64,000 nucleotides of DNA from an uncultured Alphaproteobacteria bacterium (GTDB lineage: Bacteria; Pseudomonadota; Alphaproteobacteria; RF32; CAG-239). The notes beneath the pieces are model-generated. The model worked only from the letters and a program-made list of their open reading frames with translations. It did not search any database and was not told the DNA's origin. Both the position numbers and the translations under genes were made by a program. Shown here one piece after another: positions 1-10,000 of this stretch. The first letter of the stretch is position 1. Each line of letters opens with the position of its first letter. The DNA lies in the NCBI GenBank assembly GCA_944392315.1, contig CALXWH010000003.1, positions 1-64,000 of the forward strand, given 5' to 3'.

Positions 1-510
1 GGCGATGTTATTGATAAATGTCGTATCAGTGCCCACAGCACGACCGGTATGCGCGATGTCTTTAAGATATATTCTAATCATATCACCTATTCACAAAATC
101 TGGAAAGAGATATTAAAGACTATATGCGTCATAATCCTTATGCCGTGGTTCAAAGCGGATTTAAGAGAAATTCTGCCGGAAATCAGCACTTTAACGGTTT
201 CTTCCCAACAATGAATTCTTCTTCGCAAGATGCCTATACCTATTGTGCGTACAACAATAACCACTGGGGTAATGAAAATACATTTGCATCGGTTTTACGC
301 GACAGACGTCGGGCGCACTATGGTAAAGGCGGTTGGTATGTGGATGTTACGGCGTGGATTGATGATTTGGCTGACAAGAGAATTAGATCCGAATTGAAAC
401 ACAGACAAACCGAAAGAGAAAAAATTGAAGAATACTCTCTTTCTACTATCTCTGAGCAATACTTCAACAACATTGCCAACTTCTTAAATCAGAAGATATC
501 CGGAAGATAA
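1..510 (+). CDS. Hypothetical protein, 3' part only
   Basis: The reading frame is open from the first base of the window (169 codons before the TAA), so the start lies upstream; the internal ATG at 49 is probably not the true start. The visible part is rich in Asn, Tyr, Arg and His, has several Trp residues, and ends in a charged helical stretch. I recognise no family, membrane segment or catalytic motif. A strong hairpin terminator follows 16 bases after the stop, so this is the last gene of its unit. It converges on the minus-strand operon that ends at 582. Confidence 0.6.
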   Translation, partial: GDVIDKCRISAHSTTGMRDVFKIYSNHITYSQNLERDIKDYMRHNPYAVVQSGFKRNSAGNQHFNGFFPTMNSSSQDAYTYCAYNNNHWGNENTFASVLRDRRRAHYGKGGWYVDVTAWIDDLADKRIRSELKHRQTEREKIEEYSLSTISEQYFNNIANFLNQKISGR

Positions 511-525
511 TTTGTTACCAACAAA

Positions 526-556
526 AATCCCTGAAAACACTTTTCAGGGATTTTTT
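526..556. terminator. Bidirectional intrinsic terminator
   Basis: A perfect 12-bp stem (526-537 with 541-552) with a 3-base loop is followed by a T run on the plus strand, and the A-rich left flank gives a T run on the minus strand. It sits between two convergent genes and would end the five-gene minus-strand operon as well as the gene at the left edge. Confidence 0.85.
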
Positions 557-581
557 GACATTTACTTTCTTGCTGGTATTT

Positions 582-2423
582 TTATCCGCGGCCGAACAGC
601 TTATTTTTCATCTTTTGAAGTATGCCGGTATTTGTTTTTGTGGATTGTGATTTTTGCTGAGATTCAGCTTTTTCTTGTTCACGGCGTTTTATCCTTTTGT
701 TGCGAAATTCTTCTAATATCTCTCTACACTCTTTTGGCGTCTTAAATGCCAAATCTTTAATATCTGGGTGTTTTTTTGCATAAATCATACTTATATAGGC
801 GCTGTTGGGGGTTGTTGATATGCGTGATAATTGATGCTTTGTATCGGCACAAAAAACTAAAATTTGTTCATATATATCTTCAGCTGCTTCCTCTTCTTGA
901 CGGGCTTTTAATTCGGCATATCTATCCATCAGCGCACCTATGGTTGCAACCAATAAATTTTTTTCTTTATCTTCCGGAATTCCCTGCCCTTCTTCATATG
1001 ACTTATTGATGATGCTCATATTCGCTTTGACGGTTTGGAGCAAATTTCCGGTTCCGGTCTTTATATCTTGATGGCTATAATATTCATGTTTAGAGATATC
1101 TTCCAAAGCTAATTCCGGAAACACGTCTATCATTTCTTCTTCATCACTATGTACGCGAAAACCTTTTAAAAACAAATACTTTTCTTTTGCGGTCTTTATT
1201 TGTGGCAAATAATCCAGCGGGCGCTTATCTAACTGAAAAACATTGACGTGCATTTTTTCGGATAATCCGTCTGATAAAATCCCTTTTTCTATCGCATAGG
1301 GATAGGTCAACACAATTAAATCATCACGGCTTAAAAAATAACTATATTCCTTATAGGCTTGTTGAAAATCCATATCTTGCATCTTTCGCCCGCAATGGCT
1401 TTCCAATAACAATGCTAGCTGTGTATATTCTTTTTCATCCAGCTTTTGTTTATCACAATTATACAAATGCAGCAAACGTGAAAATACCGCCGAAAATTCT
1501 TTGGCTGTGCCATCACGCAACATTTGGCTTCGGTTTACGGCACCATTTGATAAAAAAACAGAGATATAAAACAGTACATCATAGCATAGTTTAGGATTTT
1601 GCAAATATGGAAAATCTTTTGTTTCTTCCAGTAATTTTACATTTTCAAGAACTTGTACCCTTTTTTCATCTGCAAATCCTGATTTTGTATTGATATTATC
1701 CATTTCTCTTAAAATTGATTGTGGATACTGTTTTTTTAGAGAGTTCGGTACATTGGTGATTTGTTGATATTCCTCGCTGGTCAGATTTTCATCCCCTATT
1801 AAGCCTAATGCGCAATAATCCCACTCTTGACCATAAGCGGTGTTATATTCCAATTTATCTTCTTTCAACAGCTCTTGTTGCACTCTATATAAGCCTTGCG
1901 GGCGAAGTTTAGCTTTTGGCACAATTTCTGTTTTGATATCTTTATAGGCGGCTTGTTTTACCTTATTTATCAATATCTCTTCTTGAAGCAGGTCGGTTTG
2001 TTCCTTGCTTAACGGCAAAATTTGGCGTAAGTATCCTCTTAGCTCGTCTTTCTTTTCTTTTGGTAAATTCTCTGATGTTGACAGCAAATAAATCAACATT
2101 GTCGTATCTGTGCCTATGGTCACATGTTCTATATTATCTTGCACAATTTGAGCCAATAACTCGGTATTTTTCTTATTCTTAATACTCCGAAACCACAACT
2201 CGCTCATTATCGGCGCATATTGGTTCAAACTTTGCGGATTTTGTTCTATATGCGCTTTTATCAATTCCAGCAGTTTATATGACACACTGGCGTTGTCTGA
2301 TTTTTCTAAAACTGAAATACAAAATTCTTCCGTCAATGGCTTCTTTTCATTACGGTATTTCATCACAGCCGTAGCGGTTGACAGCGGACTTTGCGGATTG
2401 GTTATTTCTATGCGTTTTATCAT
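582..2423 (-). CDS. Helical hypothetical protein, last gene of MoxR-VWA operon
   Basis: This 613-residue protein has no signal peptide or clear membrane segment and looks almost wholly alpha-helical. The last ~45 residues are Lys/Arg/Gln/Glu-rich (tail after residue ~570). Its first ~100 residues resemble those of the neighbouring upstream protein (2427-4010): both have a short beta-like start, then a Tyr-Arg pair, a Thr-x-(Asp/Glu)-Phe-Cys motif near residue 35, and an Asn-x-Ser-Val segment in a helical region. The two are probably distant paralogues. It starts 3 bases after the stop of that gene, so translation is probably coupled. I know no family for it. By context it may be an adaptor, scaffold or substrate of the AAA+/VWA pair, but that is inference only. 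Confidence 0.75.
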   Translation of the reverse strand: MIKRIEITNPQSPLSTATAVMKYRNEKKPLTEEFCISVLEKSDNASVSYKLLELIKAHIEQNPQSLNQYAPIMSELWFRSIKNKKNTELLAQIVQDNIEHVTIGTDTTMLIYLLSTSENLPKEKKDELRGYLRQILPLSKEQTDLLQEEILINKVKQAAYKDIKTEIVPKAKLRPQGLYRVQQELLKEDKLEYNTAYGQEWDYCALGLIGDENLTSEEYQQITNVPNSLKKQYPQSILREMDNINTKSGFADEKRVQVLENVKLLEETKDFPYLQNPKLCYDVLFYISVFLSNGAVNRSQMLRDGTAKEFSAVFSRLLHLYNCDKQKLDEKEYTQLALLLESHCGRKMQDMDFQQAYKEYSYFLSRDDLIVLTYPYAIEKGILSDGLSEKMHVNVFQLDKRPLDYLPQIKTAKEKYLFLKGFRVHSDEEEMIDVFPELALEDISKHEYYSHQDIKTGTGNLLQTVKANMSIINKSYEEGQGIPEDKEKNLLVATIGALMDRYAELKARQEEEAAEDIYEQILVFCADTKHQLSRISTTPNSAYISMIYAKKHPDIKDLAFKTPKECREILEEFRNKRIKRREQEKAESQQKSQSTKTNTGILQKMKNKLFGRG

Positions 2424-2426
2424 GTT

Positions 2427-4010
2427 TTATTTCGTAAAAGGTTTCTTTAATAGCAGACGGTTGTATCCATAATTCGTTTTGGTTAATTTAATTAACTCCG
2501 GCGGTAGTTTTTTATACGATAATTCAGAAACCGCTTGCCGGAATAAATCTACCGGTTTGCGCGGATCTTGTATTAGGTGTCCAACTTTGCCGAAACGAAC
2601 ATCATATATTGTTTTATAAACTTCCTCCGGTGGTTCTGCCTTTTGCGCATATGCTTCGCAATAAACATTCAACAAAGCCTCTATGCTTTTGTCTCGTAAA
2701 TTGGTTTTTGGTTTTTGGACGAAAGGTTCTCCATTTGCCAGCTTGATGAGGCGGAAATTTGCCTGTGCACCGCGATTTACCGCTTGCGCCAACTCTGCTA
2801 TGGTCACATTTCCTTCTTTTAAGGCTAGCTCATAATCTTCCAATAATCTACTGCCGGAAATCTCAGGATATCGCAACCAATGGGCAACATTTTCTCTTGT
2901 CACCGGAAATGCAAAACAGCTATGCAGTAGCCAATCTGCCTCTGTCATACTGTTCGCGCGGAGAATGAGCTCATATAAACTGATATTCAACAATTCGGCG
3001 GTGCCTTTATAATTAGCCGCTTGCAATCTTTCTTTGATATCTATTTTTTCTGCCAAAAACTTTATTAGAAACAGTTCTATCAGATGCCCTTTACAAATAT
3101 CTTCCCAATATCTTTCATATACATCGGCACTTTGTTTTTTTAACGACGGAAACTCTTTATCTGACGGTCGTATCCCTTGAGCATCCAACAACAGCAGTAT
3201 TATATCTTCTTGTACTGTTCTGGTTTGGTGCTCGCTTATTTGCAGATTATTGCCCAATGCTCGCAAAATTCTCTTTAGGCTTCCCGCGCACATATCCTTT
3301 TGGGTCGGAATAGAAAGTTTGGCAGACGCTTGACTTAGCCCTGCAATGATGGAAAATACCTCTTGCGGATTTTGCTTAAAATTAGTCTGTACATACGGTT
3401 CATACAAATCAAGCATCTCTATAATCAGCGAAATATCCGCTTTTGTTACCGTTCCTATAGCTTCTTTGGTTATTTTTTCACAATTTTTCAGCAGCTTTAT
3501 GATGTCGGGTGCCAAACGCTGCGGATATGCCTTGTATAAACCTCGGTCTATGTTCAAACGTGGACTTGATACACTGTAACTTTCTTCTTCCATATCTGCG
3601 TATTTCTTTTGCACATTTTCCCATATTCTTTGAGCTATAGGAGCGCTTTTTTCTGTATGGCGTTCATATGATTTTAATTTTTCAGCAAAGGCATATTCTT
3701 CTTCCGTATAGTTAGTTTGCGGAAAATGCCTTTCTATAACCTGACATATTTTTTCTATAACTTGTTCGGAGGTTTCTCTTCTTCCTAATATTGTTGCTAA
3801 ATAGGGTAAAAATGCATCTAGTTTTGCTCTATTTATTGATAGGGCTGATGATATCATATTCACTAATTTAGACGCCACACTGCTATTTGCGGTTGAGCTT
3901 AAAATTTTATGGCAAAAATCAGGCGTCACCCCCTTTTCGGTTTTACGGTAGTGTTGTATCATTTCATTACACTGTAAAACACTTTTTGGATGAGTGACGC
4001 CCTGTATCAT
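2427..4010 (-). CDS. Helical hypothetical protein, paralogue of downstream gene
   Basis: A 527-residue protein, predominantly helical, soluble-looking and without a signal peptide. The N-terminal 100 residues align by eye with the 613-residue protein encoded just downstream, including the Thr-Pro-Asp-Phe-Cys motif near residue 35 and a following Asn-Ser-Ser-Val segment. More distantly, both have a Gly-Leu-Tyr motif near residue 160-180. The gene is separated from its upstream neighbour (small protein, 4026-4343) by 15 bases and from the next gene by 3 bases. No catalytic motif is visible. It may be a repeat-type (HEAT/TPR-like) scaffold working with the MoxR ATPase, but I cannot show repeats with confidence. 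Confidence 0.75.
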   Translation of the reverse strand: MIQGVTHPKSVLQCNEMIQHYRKTEKGVTPDFCHKILSSTANSSVASKLVNMISSALSINRAKLDAFLPYLATILGRRETSEQVIEKICQVIERHFPQTNYTEEEYAFAEKLKSYERHTEKSAPIAQRIWENVQKKYADMEEESYSVSSPRLNIDRGLYKAYPQRLAPDIIKLLKNCEKITKEAIGTVTKADISLIIEMLDLYEPYVQTNFKQNPQEVFSIIAGLSQASAKLSIPTQKDMCAGSLKRILRALGNNLQISEHQTRTVQEDIILLLLDAQGIRPSDKEFPSLKKQSADVYERYWEDICKGHLIELFLIKFLAEKIDIKERLQAANYKGTAELLNISLYELILRANSMTEADWLLHSCFAFPVTRENVAHWLRYPEISGSRLLEDYELALKEGNVTIAELAQAVNRGAQANFRLIKLANGEPFVQKPKTNLRDKSIEALLNVYCEAYAQKAEPPEEVYKTIYDVRFGKVGHLIQDPRKPVDLFRQAVSELSYKKLPPELIKLTKTNYGYNRLLLKKPFTK

Positions 4011-4025
4011 CTGCTACCTCGCGCG

Positions 4026-4343
4026 TTAGTCTTTTACCTCAAAGGCACAGAATACATCTTTAGTCAAAGAACTTCTTTCCAATACATTTTTGAGCCCTTT
4101 GCTTGTGACCGATGCATCTTTGGCAATATATATATTACTTACTTCCGGCTCGGACATAGCTTGTTCCAACTCAAATAAGCTGGTTATTTCTTTGGTGCCT
4201 TTCAGACCTTTAATGACCGCTTCTTCCCCAACGGCATTAACCGGATATACTCTGTTGCCACCAAAATCTTTATATGGACGTGCCATTATCGTTTGAAGCA
4301 CTATCGTTTCTATCTGGTCTTTGTTATAACGTTGTTCTGTCAT
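4026..4343 (-). CDS. Small hypothetical protein of MoxR-VWA operon
   Basis: A 105-residue, mixed alpha/beta-looking acidic protein without signal peptide or membrane segment. Its start lies 2 bases after the stop of the AAA+ gene, which indicates translational coupling. It has a YIAKDASVTSKGLKNVLER-like stretch in its C-terminal half (residues ~72-90), but I recognise no family. Position between the ATPase and the two helical proteins suggests a small subunit or adaptor of the same complex. Its presence in the operon argues that the cluster is more than a simple MoxR/VWA pair. Confidence 0.7.
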   Translation of the reverse strand: MTEQRYNKDQIETIVLQTIMARPYKDFGGNRVYPVNAVGEEAVIKGLKGTKEITSLFELEQAMSEPEVSNIYIAKDASVTSKGLKNVLERSSLTKDVFCAFEVKD

Positions 4344-4345
4344 AA

Positions 4346-6988
4346 TTATCTCCCTCTTTTGGCATTGTTCATAGCTATATGCATCGGCACGTCTTTTTCA
4401 AACTCAACGTTTGTCAACTGTATCGCATCTACCCTGCTCTTATCTCCTTCTCCCATGTTTTGGAGATATTGGCAAAATTCTTCAGCGTTATCATCACCGG
4501 TTGTTGCTAATTCCGGATCTATACGCATCATTAGTGATGCCACAACCTGTGCGTTGTTGACATTATCGTAAGGCGCTGTTTGTTGGCTCAAATAATTTCC
4601 AATAATGCTATAATCGCCGCTTTCGTTGACTTCGTTTAAGTTTACATAGAAAACGCCGTTTTTCTTTAACTTAGCTTTATCGTCATCACTTACGTCAAAG
4701 TCTGCCAAAATCATCGCATTTTGGTTGCCTTTGTTATAAACAATAGCAGCTAAACCTACTTTTTGGTTTTCTTCATCGTTTACAAAAACGCAGGTGGTGT
4801 TGAAGTATTTGTTTTGCCCCATGGCTATTTCTTTGCTGACTTCGTCCCCGCCTAAGTTTTCTTCATCCCAATGTGGTGCTTCTTTGGCGTATTTTTTCAT
4901 ATTGTGGTTACGCATACTCTTGATGATGAAACTATCGGCAAACTGATTGGTGTTTATCAAACTTTCTCGGTCTATTTCAACGCTTTCATCACGAACCGGC
5001 GCTATGTACACTTGTTTTAACGGCTTGTCATAGGTCGTTTCTATATCATAGTTTGGTACAAAAATGCGTTGATATTCGTCTTCTTTGGCCAACATTTGTG
5101 TTGCTTCCAGCAATGTTGTGTCATCAAAGACATCATCTGCTGCTATATGTTGTCCTTTTAGATCTTCTTTATATTCCTCTCTGATTGATGAAATCAAAAC
5201 ATCTTTAATTTCATCCAATTCAACATTCGGCATGTCTTCCGGACGCGCATTATACATTTTGGCCACAGAATCTTCTCCGACATATCCGGCAAACTCAAAG
5301 TTTAAACCTTTAGCTGTTTGAACCAGAGATTTCCACAAACTTTCTATCTTTTTATAGTCCTCTTCCGGATTTTCCGACTCACGCAATAAGCTGTTAATGC
5401 TGTCCGGAATAATCATATCTTTTAATTTGGAGGCGACTTCATTTTCAAGCATTGTACCTCTTACGAGCAACTTTTTCTTTTCGCGCTGAGCGATACGTTT
5501 GCTCATCTCCCACTCTACTTCTTCTTGACTTTGTGCTTTGGAGGCGTGTCCTAATTTTGCAAAAACGCCTGCACCGCTTTTTCCTTTCGGTTGCGCAATT
5601 TGAGAGTGTTGATAAAGCTTGAAGACATAACGTAAGTCTACAACCGCCTGACTTTCCAAATATGCTGTATATCTTTCCGGAAAAGAATCATCTTTTGCGG
5701 TTCTTAAGATGAGATTTTCTGTTTCAGCAAGGAGTGCCCCATATTGGGTCGCAACTTTAATTGTTCTATCTATATGTCTGATATTAAACAATTCTTCTTG
5801 CGGGATCTTCTTCTTTTCTTCCGGTGTTAAACCAACGGTTCTGAAATACATCAAGGTTTCAGCTAACATCTCCGGATTTTTATCAAACGTTACCGGATCC
5901 ATCATATATACGTGATATGCCGGAACGCCGGTTAAATGTTTTAACGTTCTTGATAAATAATCAGCCTTTTCAGGATCGGCGATTTGACGAATATCAATCC
6001 CCATACCTTGACGAGATATCATCGGTTTGGTCATTTCTTTTGCACTGGACCCCATATCTTCCGTGGCTTGGTTTGCCGTGCCTAAGAACATAAATGTCGC
6101 CGGAATTTCCGAACGTTTAATCGTAAACTCTTTATCATCTTCACCTTTTAACTTTAACTCATCAGCGCCCGGCTCTGAGAAAAAGGCCTCAATCTTTAAC
6201 CATGCATCAACGGCAGGACCACGGTTTGATTCATCACGGATAACGATACGACCATAATCAGGTGAGTTCGGATCTACCAGAGCGCGTAGCAACGGTCCGT
6301 TTGATACAACGAAACCTAACGAGCTACTATCCTTTTCGTATGGAATCTTTTCCATTTCCATCACTTTATCCAATACACCTTCAATGTAGGCTGTATCTCC
6401 TTTTATAGCCCCCCAGTCTATCGCTGTGATGCGTTTTCCTTCGCGCATTTCTTGCGTTACAATATCGTTGCCAAACATTTTTTTCATATAGGCGATGGCG
6501 TTTTGTGACAAGGCTTGTTCCGGATCTATATTGCCCATCTGCACTCTCGCATCTATTTTTCTTTGTTTTCTTGTTTCATCAACGCTGAATGTTGTTACTT
6601 TGTACAATTCATCAGGATTATCTATATTGTTGCAGTCTACGACCAATGCACCTTTCGGATGTACCAAGGAACCGATGGCTTTACTTAAATACGTTTTACC
6701 GTTACCAGGAGCACCCATGGTCGTGTAGCCATAACTTTTACTTGATTCCGGTGTACGGCTCTTATCTAAACGAAGCAACATTTCCGTCATATCTTTCATC
6801 ATCGTCGGATCGGTTACGACTTGACGTATTAAACGACCATATATCGCTTCTTTACTGTCTGTTCGCATTGTCGGAATGTATATTGCATCTTCTTCTGAAG
6901 CCAACCATGTTATCTTCCCTGAAACTTTGTCTATTATCGGTATTGGAAACTCTTCCGTTCCGAATTTGTGTCTATATATTTGCGCCAT
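4346..6988 (-). CDS. MoxR-like AAA+ ATPase with long C-terminal extension
   Basis: An 880-residue protein with an AAA+ core in residues ~50-400. Walker A is GAPGNGKT at 92-99, Walker B is IVIRDE at 248-253 followed by SNRG (the MoxR-type DE-x-NR pattern), and a sensor-1-like Asn is near 306 (LGTANQ). A candidate arginine finger is Arg326 (ISRQG). The insert of ~130 residues between Walker A and Walker B is longer than in ordinary MoxR proteins. The last ~450 residues form a mostly helical extension that I do not recognise. MoxR ATPases are known to work with VWA-domain partners in assembling or remodelling complexes and in metal insertion (RavA-ViaA, CobS-CobT, BchI-BchD). The immediately upstream gene encodes a VWA protein, so the two are inferred to form such a pair. 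A cobaltochelatase role is less likely because no cobN-like gene is present and both proteins are far from the usual sizes. Confidence 0.88.
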   Translation of the reverse strand: MAQIYRHKFGTEEFPIPIIDKVSGKITWLASEEDAIYIPTMRTDSKEAIYGRLIRQVVTDPTMMKDMTEMLLRLDKSRTPESSKSYGYTTMGAPGNGKTYLSKAIGSLVHPKGALVVDCNNIDNPDELYKVTTFSVDETRKQRKIDARVQMGNIDPEQALSQNAIAYMKKMFGNDIVTQEMREGKRITAIDWGAIKGDTAYIEGVLDKVMEMEKIPYEKDSSSLGFVVSNGPLLRALVDPNSPDYGRIVIRDESNRGPAVDAWLKIEAFFSEPGADELKLKGEDDKEFTIKRSEIPATFMFLGTANQATEDMGSSAKEMTKPMISRQGMGIDIRQIADPEKADYLSRTLKHLTGVPAYHVYMMDPVTFDKNPEMLAETLMYFRTVGLTPEEKKKIPQEELFNIRHIDRTIKVATQYGALLAETENLILRTAKDDSFPERYTAYLESQAVVDLRYVFKLYQHSQIAQPKGKSGAGVFAKLGHASKAQSQEEVEWEMSKRIAQREKKKLLVRGTMLENEVASKLKDMIIPDSINSLLRESENPEEDYKKIESLWKSLVQTAKGLNFEFAGYVGEDSVAKMYNARPEDMPNVELDEIKDVLISSIREEYKEDLKGQHIAADDVFDDTTLLEATQMLAKEDEYQRIFVPNYDIETTYDKPLKQVYIAPVRDESVEIDRESLINTNQFADSFIIKSMRNHNMKKYAKEAPHWDEENLGGDEVSKEIAMGQNKYFNTTCVFVNDEENQKVGLAAIVYNKGNQNAMILADFDVSDDDKAKLKKNGVFYVNLNEVNESGDYSIIGNYLSQQTAPYDNVNNAQVVASLMMRIDPELATTGDDNAEEFCQYLQNMGEGDKSRVDAIQLTNVEFEKDVPMHIAMNNAKRGR

Positions 6989-7070
6989 CTTTTTTCTCCT
7001 TTTTGCCTGGCCTCATTCTTCTTTTATTTTACCATATTTCTTATATTGGTGCAATTAATAAATCCTTTGT

Positions 7071-10000
7071 TTATCGCTTTTTCATAGATTTTAAGGTCTC
7101 AATTATTAGTTTTTCCTTAACACTATTCGTCATTGGTTCTTTTATTGTGCTATGTTTCAATCTTTTCCTTAGCATTTCCATGATTTTTTCCGGAATTTGT
7201 TCTCCCCTCTCTATTCCGTCAACATAGTCAATACGCATGCACCCCTCTTTTTGCATTTCATGGATGAGTGGTTTAGTATAGCCACCACCTCCTCCAGAAG
7301 CATGGTTTCCCATGAAGAAACTATCAAAGGTCAGCTGTTCATTTTTCTCTAACATTGTTCGCAAACAATTATTAACGACACTTTCACCATTGCGCATATC
7401 AAAGTAGTCATCATTTCCACCATCCGTTATTGAAAAGATATGAGTAAAACCACTCTTAACATGCGGATGTTTGCCCATATCTTCGGATACATCCTTTAAG
7501 AATTGTTGTATCGCTGGAAGCAAGTAGTCGCAGGCTCCTCCCTGACCATCGCGAACACTTTCAATATTCTTACCGATTTCTTTGGTCTTCGTGTCCGGTG
7601 TTGCTACCGTTAACGGATATGGCTCACCCATCATGTATATATAAACGTTGATTTCTTTGAAACTGCGGGCAGCTTCATACAAAATGCACGATATTGCCAA
7701 AGCACTTTCAAATGGACGTCCCGTCATGGAACCGGAGCCATCTATCAGGATTCCGAAATTTGATTGCGGAAGTTGCACTTCTTTGATGATTTCTTCTTCC
7801 GAATATTTATATTTTGTGCGGAAACGCTCCAAATCTTTTTTGGTAATATTCGGGTCGTGACGGCGCAATTTTTTCTGTAATTCAACATGACGTTGTAAAT
7901 CAATTGTTTTGCCTCCCTGAACCGGTAATTGCGTCATTTTTTCTTTCTGATGCTCTTTACCGCGTTTGATGCTGTCAAACTTGTTTTGCGTGATGATTTC
8001 TTTGATTATCTTTTTGGCAACGGCAATTTCATTTTTAAATTGCGCAACATAACGCTGGTACTCATCCCAGTTTCCTTCGCGATAAAACCGTGCCGCACGC
8101 ATATTATCCGGCGTCAACTTTTTCATATCATCAATATCTATTAGTGTCGGCGAATCATTCTGCGGCAGATAATTTTCCAGACTGTCATTATCATTTTTAC
8201 CACCTTTTGAGGAGTTGTTATTTGCGCTCACCTTTTGCGGGGCATCGCCATACTCTCCGTTTTGTTCATGCTCTGGCAAATCATTAACTTTGACACCGTT
8301 TTCTTTGGCCTTTTCTACCAATTCTTTAATACTTTCAGCTTTTTCTTCTAACTCTTCTGCTCGCTCTTCTGACATCTTTGGTTGATAGATGTCGGTATTT
8401 GGCAATTCAAATTGTTTCGTATCAGGATATTCTCCATTTTGACCTTGTTGGTCTTGTCCTTGGTTGTTCCCATGACCTTGTTGATCTTGTCCCTCTTGAC
8501 CTTGACCGCCGCCTTGGCCTTGTTGATTTTGGGAGCCGGCTTTCTGACCTTCTTGCTGTTGGTCTTGACCGCCGCCTTGGCCTTGTTGATTTTGGTCACC
8601 GCCCTGCTCTTTATCTTGCTGTTGGCCTTGACTGCCGCCTTGGCCTTGTTGATTTTGGTCACCGCCCTGCTCTTTATCTTGCTGTTGGCCTTGACTGCCA
8701 CCTTGGCCTTGTTGATTTTGGTCACCGCCCTGCTCTTTATCTTGCTGCTGGCCTTGACCGCCGCCTTGGCCTTGTTGATTTTGGTCACCGCCCTGATCTT
8801 TATCTTGCTGCTGGCCTTGACCGCCGCCTTGGCCCTGTTGATTTTGGTCGCCTTCTTGCTGGCCTTGTTGCTGTTGATTTTGCTTAGATTGCTGTTCTTT
8901 CGTTTGTTGACCGTCACTAATCGGTGGTTGTGGAAATGGAGGCATTCCACCCATTTTTCCGCCACCTTGACCACTGCCTTGGCCTTGCTGTCCCTGACCT
9001 TGACCTTGCTGACCGTCCTGAGGTTGACCTTGTTGTCCTTGCTGTTGCATCTGCTGAATTTGATTTTCTAAATTTTTTTCCGCTTTTTGATAAAGTTCTT
9101 CCATATGCGGAGCTACAAACATATCAAAGAATTCATCCGTTAAATCTACACGGCGACGACTCATTGTTGTCATACGTTTTTTATATAACGTTGCATTTAA
9201 TTCTTTTAAGCCTTTATTCGGTTGCGAATTTTCAAACTTATCACATATTTCTCTGATGCGCTCAAAACACTCTCCGGCACTCATTTTTCGGCCGTCTTTG
9301 TCTCTACCGCTCAAAAGTTCCGGATACAAATGCAAACTGTGCCAATCTTCTTTTTTCAAACCATCTATGATGCCGTTATTGGCAAAAAAGCTATTTCGTG
9401 CAATGGCCTTAACATGCGCAATTCGCTTTTCCGCATCGGCTTTTAATTCTTTTTCAGCTTCTGATAAACTTAAAGGCTCCAGATATTTCATACCAACGTT
9501 AATGTCAGATTCTAACTCATTTAAATGTGCTCGGTCAAAATCTCCACCAAAGTTTACCGCATAACGGTTCGCATACATATTTTCCAACTCGTCAAAGAAA
9601 TAAAAACGATATGTATATTCCAACTTTAGTCGGGTTGCCTCTTTGGCAGCTTTCATCCAACCATCCATATCTTTACGGTTGGTGCACTCTTTCATTTCTT
9701 CAATCAACGCATTTTGGCGCTTTTCTATCTCTTCCATACGTTTACTTTGGGTAAACTGCGTTCCTTTGGAGTGCGCTATTTCATGGTTCATGGCTGTGGC
9801 CGCGGCATCAACACCGGTCACCAACGTCCATAACATATCGTCTATAATCATATTTTTAGACGGAATAAAGCAATAGCTGATGTTTGGATAACCGTTTTCA
9901 CTCCATACCAGCTTGGTGTCTTTATTATCCACCGCACTCTCTACAATCATCGCGTGTCTTTGTAACTCTTGTTGCATATAAGAAGATGATGCGATACGAC

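Noticed and set aside
6589..7227. 212-residue plus-strand frame overlapping the AAA+ and VWA genes
   Set aside because: It crosses the start of the AAA+ gene on the other strand and encodes a product with no recognisable family; a shadow frame.
8348..8974. Long open frames on both strands through the 63-bp repeats (208-residue minus, 169- and 229-residue plus)
   Set aside because: The 63-bp period is a multiple of three, so an open frame stays open in every unit. The products are simple repeats and lie inside the VWA protein gene.
9020..9120. Possible CobT/cobaltochelatase identity of the VWA protein
   Set aside because: The VWA plus acidic linker and MoxR partner are CobT-like, but size (1144 aa), the HEIAH domain and absence of cobN argue against cobaltochelatase.
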